DNA of 8,827 nucleotides from Solimonas sp047605265. GTDB lineage: Bacteria > Pseudomonadota > Gammaproteobacteria > Nevskiales > Nevskiaceae. Numbering within the stretch: position 1 is the stretch's first letter; each line of letters begins with the position of its first letter. Both the position numbers and the translations under genes were made by a program. Of the stretch, positions 8,001 to 8,827 are shown in pieces. Under the pieces are notes generated by a model. It was not told the DNA's origin. It worked only from the letters and a program-made list of their open reading frames with translations, and ran no database searches. The stretch spans positions 1 through 8,827 of the forward strand of contig JASGFY010000098.1 in NCBI GenBank assembly GCA_047605265.1. The letters are read 5' to 3'.

Positions 8001-8241
8001 GCTCGATGTCGTTGACGGTGGTCGTCAGCGCGCGTTCGAAAACGGTCGTCATGTAGCCGGCCAGGCGGTCCGGCGGCTGGCCGTTGTACTGCCAGACGAC
8101 CGCGATGACCGGGATCTTGATCTCCGGGAAGATGTCGGTCGGCGTGCGCTTGTACGACAGCGGCCCGATGATCGTGATCAGCAGTGCCAGCACGACGAAG
8201 GTGTACGGACGCGACAGCGCGATTCTGACCAGTGCCTGCAT
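5038..8241 (-). CDS. RND-superfamily inner-membrane efflux permease (AcrB-like)
   Basis: This is a proton-driven exporter of the resistance-nodulation-division type, working as a trimer with the adaptor and channel encoded downstream. The 1067-residue protein has the duplicated RND plan: TM1 at about 12-30, periplasmic loop 1 to about 335, TM2 from about 339, TM7 at about 544-564, a second large loop to about 885, then TM8-TM12 from about 887. The TM4 acidic pair is present in GILVDDATVTIEN (D402, D403), equivalent to AcrB D407/D408. In TM10, where AcrB has the relay lysine K940, this protein reads GVSTANAILVISFARD, with A957 in that place. The loop motifs ADIVSQILNFGSPAPIDLQV and INVTYNNTGTIGPQDGDIQI resemble a broad clade of uncharacterised RND pumps; that placement is from memory. 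The ATG at 8241 is preferred over TTG at 8247 because the GAGG (8248-8251) is 6 nt before the former and touches the latter. Substrate cannot be deduced. Confidence 0.95.
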   Translation of the reverse strand: MQALVRIALSRPYTFVVLALLITIIGPLSYKRTPTDIFPEIKIPVIAVVWQYNGQPPDRLAGYMTTVFERALTTTVNDIEHIESNSVVSFGVIKIFFQSTVNIQTANAQVTAIAQTLLRQMPSGTTPPLILNYNAATVPIIQLALSGTGFSEQNLGDLALNTIRTQLVTVPGAAVPLPFGGKTRQIMLDVDIAKLQARGLSPQNVSDALAAQNLITPAGTQKIGSFDYTVKLNNTALDYDTLNDIPIKAVGDTNVYMRDVAHVHDGNAVQSNIVHVNGTRSVLLSVFKNGAVSTLDIVDGIRKRVEQLKDLVPDGLKMDLIGDQSLFVRGAVNGVIHEGAIAAALTSLMILLFLGSWRSTVIIAASIPLSVLGAITLLSVFGETLNIMTLGGLALAVGILVDDATVTIENINWHLEQGKDVETAILDGAQQIVTPAFVSLLCICIVFVPMFFLEGVSRFLFVPMAKSVMFAMVCSFILSRTFVPTMAKYLLRPHAPHTDMHGNLETKPASKNPLVRFQRGFESRFEKVREGYHGILNLALHHRALFVPCFLGFVVLSFALVPFLGRNFFPAVDAGTILLHVRAPVGTRVEETSQRLAHVQQAIKKVIPPEELAAIADNIGLPTSGINVTYNNTGTIGPQDGDIQIALKKGHRPTDEYVKQLREILPQQFPGMTFSFLPADIVSQILNFGSPAPIDLQVRGPNSAANYTYAIALLRKLRVIPGIADARIQQSQRYPTLNIEMDRSRAQQVGATARDVTNSMVISLAGSSQVAPAFWLSPANGVSYPIAAQVPQYNLTSMADLQSLPINTTGNPQILGSMASIKRGVSDAVVSHRDIMSVVDIYATTQGRDLGAIASDVQKIVDESTNDAPKATTATLRGQVTTMNLAFSGLLFGLLGALVLIYLLIVVNFQSWSDPFVIITALPAALAGIVWMLFTTHTTLSVPALTGAIMCMGVSTANAILVISFARDRLEHTGDAVQAALEAGFVRFRPVLMTALAMIIGMLPMALGLGEGGEQNAPLGRAVIGGLIFATIATLIFVPVVFSIVHARHGRAAPSPSAPAGEAHVAH

Positions 8242-8376
8242 GAACAACCTCGGACGTCTGACGAGGCCGCGGAGTATGGGCTGCGACGATTAGCGTCAGA
8301 CTGTCGGATTCATGAAAAAAAGTTCATTTTTCACGCAATCGGTAGCCGAGCTGCATGCCGACGCGGTCGACGGATG
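8242..8376 (-). promoter_or_regulatory. Regulator-pump intergenic region with AT-rich repeats, likely efflux promoter/operator
   Basis: This 135-bp spacer is the only non-coding DNA upstream of the pump operon, so its promoter probably lies here if the operon is not solely read through from the regulator gene. A patch at 8309-8333 is strikingly AT-rich against its surroundings. It contains a perfect palindrome TTCATGAA (8309-8316), TTCAT repeated directly at 8309-8313 and 8323-8327, and an inverted pair TGAAAAA (8313-8319) / TTTTTCA (8327-8333). On the minus strand GCTAAT (8294-8289) could be a -10, but no good -35 sits at the right distance. OmpR-type regulators bind direct repeats, so the adjacent regulator might act here; that is inference. 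The AT hairpin lacks a GC stem and is not a convincing terminator. Confidence 0.4.
8248..8251 (-). promoter_or_regulatory. Ribosome binding site that decides the RND pump start
   Basis: On the minus strand GAGG is followed by TTGTTC and then ATG. The 6-nt gap to the ATG at 8241 is normal, whereas the in-frame TTG at 8247 would follow it with no gap. This favours a protein beginning MQALVRIALSRP. Confidence 0.65.
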
Positions 8377-8827
8377 TCAACGCAGCGCGACGGGACCCTG
8401 CAGGCGATAGCCGAAGCCGCGCAGCGTCTGCAAGGCGTTCGGTGCCCCGAGCGTCGCCAGTCTGCGGCGCAGGCGCGAAACATACAACTCGATGCGCTCG
8501 GGCCGCGGCTCGCTTTCCTCGCACCACAGATGCTGCCACAGGGCATCGCGGCTGACCGCCTTGTCGGCGGCGCGGCCGAGCAGAAACAGCAGGGCGTGCT
8601 CGCGCGGCGGCAAGGTCAGCTCGCGGTCCCCGTAGCTGGCGATGTGCGCGCGCATGCCGATCGTCAGCTCCGACGATGACGGGCGCTTCGGACAGCGATG
8701 GCCGGCGCCGATGACGGCGCGGCGCAGCAGCGCCTGGATGCGCGCTTCGAGCTCGAGCAGGTTCAGCGGCCGTCGCAGGCAGGCGTCGGCGCCGGCGCGC
8801 AGCACGGCGGCGGCCGACGTGCGGCTG
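8377..8827 (-). CDS. Response regulator, OmpR/PhoB winged-helix family, C-terminal part
   Basis: This DNA-binding transcription regulator of a two-component system is cut by the right edge of the window, and the frame stays open to base 8827. About 150 codons are visible of roughly 220 expected. The first part is the end of a receiver domain: LRAGADACLRRPLNLLELEARIQALLRR matches the alpha4-beta5-alpha5 region, with the conserved lysine of the Lys-Pro pair replaced by arginine. A short linker leads to a Trans_reg_C winged helix: LTLPPREHALLFLLGR (first helices), then RIELYVSRLRRRL (recognition helix), then LQTLRGFGYRL (wing hairpin). The phospho-accepting aspartate is outside the window. It points toward the efflux operon, 135 bp upstream of it on the same strand, so regulation of that pump or co-transcription is plausible. 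No histidine kinase is visible. Which named regulator it corresponds to cannot be told. Confidence 0.9.
   Translation of the reverse strand, partial: SRTSAAAVLRAGADACLRRPLNLLELEARIQALLRRAVIGAGHRCPKRPSSSELTIGMRAHIASYGDRELTLPPREHALLFLLGRAADKAVSRDALWQHLWCEESEPRPERIELYVSRLRRRLATLGAPNALQTLRGFGYRLQGPVALR

Noticed and set aside
8313..8333. Intrinsic terminator for the response regulator gene
   Set aside because: The hairpin has only A-T pairs apart from one G-C, and the T-run is inside the stem arm rather than after it.
6616..8679. 687-codon plus-strand open frame spanning the pump and regulator
   Set aside because: It crosses two well-supported minus-strand genes and the spacer between them. Its composition (Arg, Asp, His, Val rich) is typical of antisense frames in GC-rich coding DNA.
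1..8827. Mobile element, CRISPR array, toxin-antitoxin, phage or defence genes
   Set aside because: No transposase, integrase, regularly spaced repeats or defence-family motifs were found in any supported frame. The content is core metabolism plus an efflux operon.

Overview
The window is GC-rich proteobacterial chromosome in which every supported gene reads leftward (minus strand). The organism is probably a beta- or gammaproteobacterium. This rests on the high GC, a ribonucleotide reductase with two N-terminal ATP-cones like that of Pseudomonas aeruginosa, and an RND/adaptor/OprM-type tripartite pump. I cannot name a genus with confidence.

Reading in the direction of transcription (high to low coordinates), the window opens with the C-terminal part of an OmpR/PhoB-family response regulator (8827-8377, cut by the window edge). 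A 135-bp AT-rich spacer with short repeats follows. Next comes a compact three-gene efflux operon: RND inner-membrane pump (8241-5038), periplasmic adaptor (5051-3825, overlapping the pump by 14 bp) and outer-membrane lipoprotein channel (3820-2330, 4 bp after the adaptor). Two intrinsic terminators in tandem (about 2322-2257) close it. The three proteins should form one envelope-spanning export machine. The neighbouring regulator is a plausible but unproven controller.

The spacer between the pump operon and nrdA (2256-1702) holds no gene I can support. Its nrdA-proximal half contains a coherent regulatory block: a perfect DnaA-box 9-mer, a consensus -35 hexamer, and two NrdR-box-like 16-mers 32 bp apart that flank the putative -10. 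From 1701 to the left edge runs the first 567 codons of nrdA, the class Ia ribonucleotide reductase large subunit, cut just after its E-T-G-H-P-W-I motif. 

I see no mobile element, CRISPR array, tRNA/rRNA or phage gene, and no clearly undescribed system. The points most worth checking are the NrdR/DnaA control region, the double ATP-cone, and the absence of the usual proton-relay lysine in TM10 of the RND pump.
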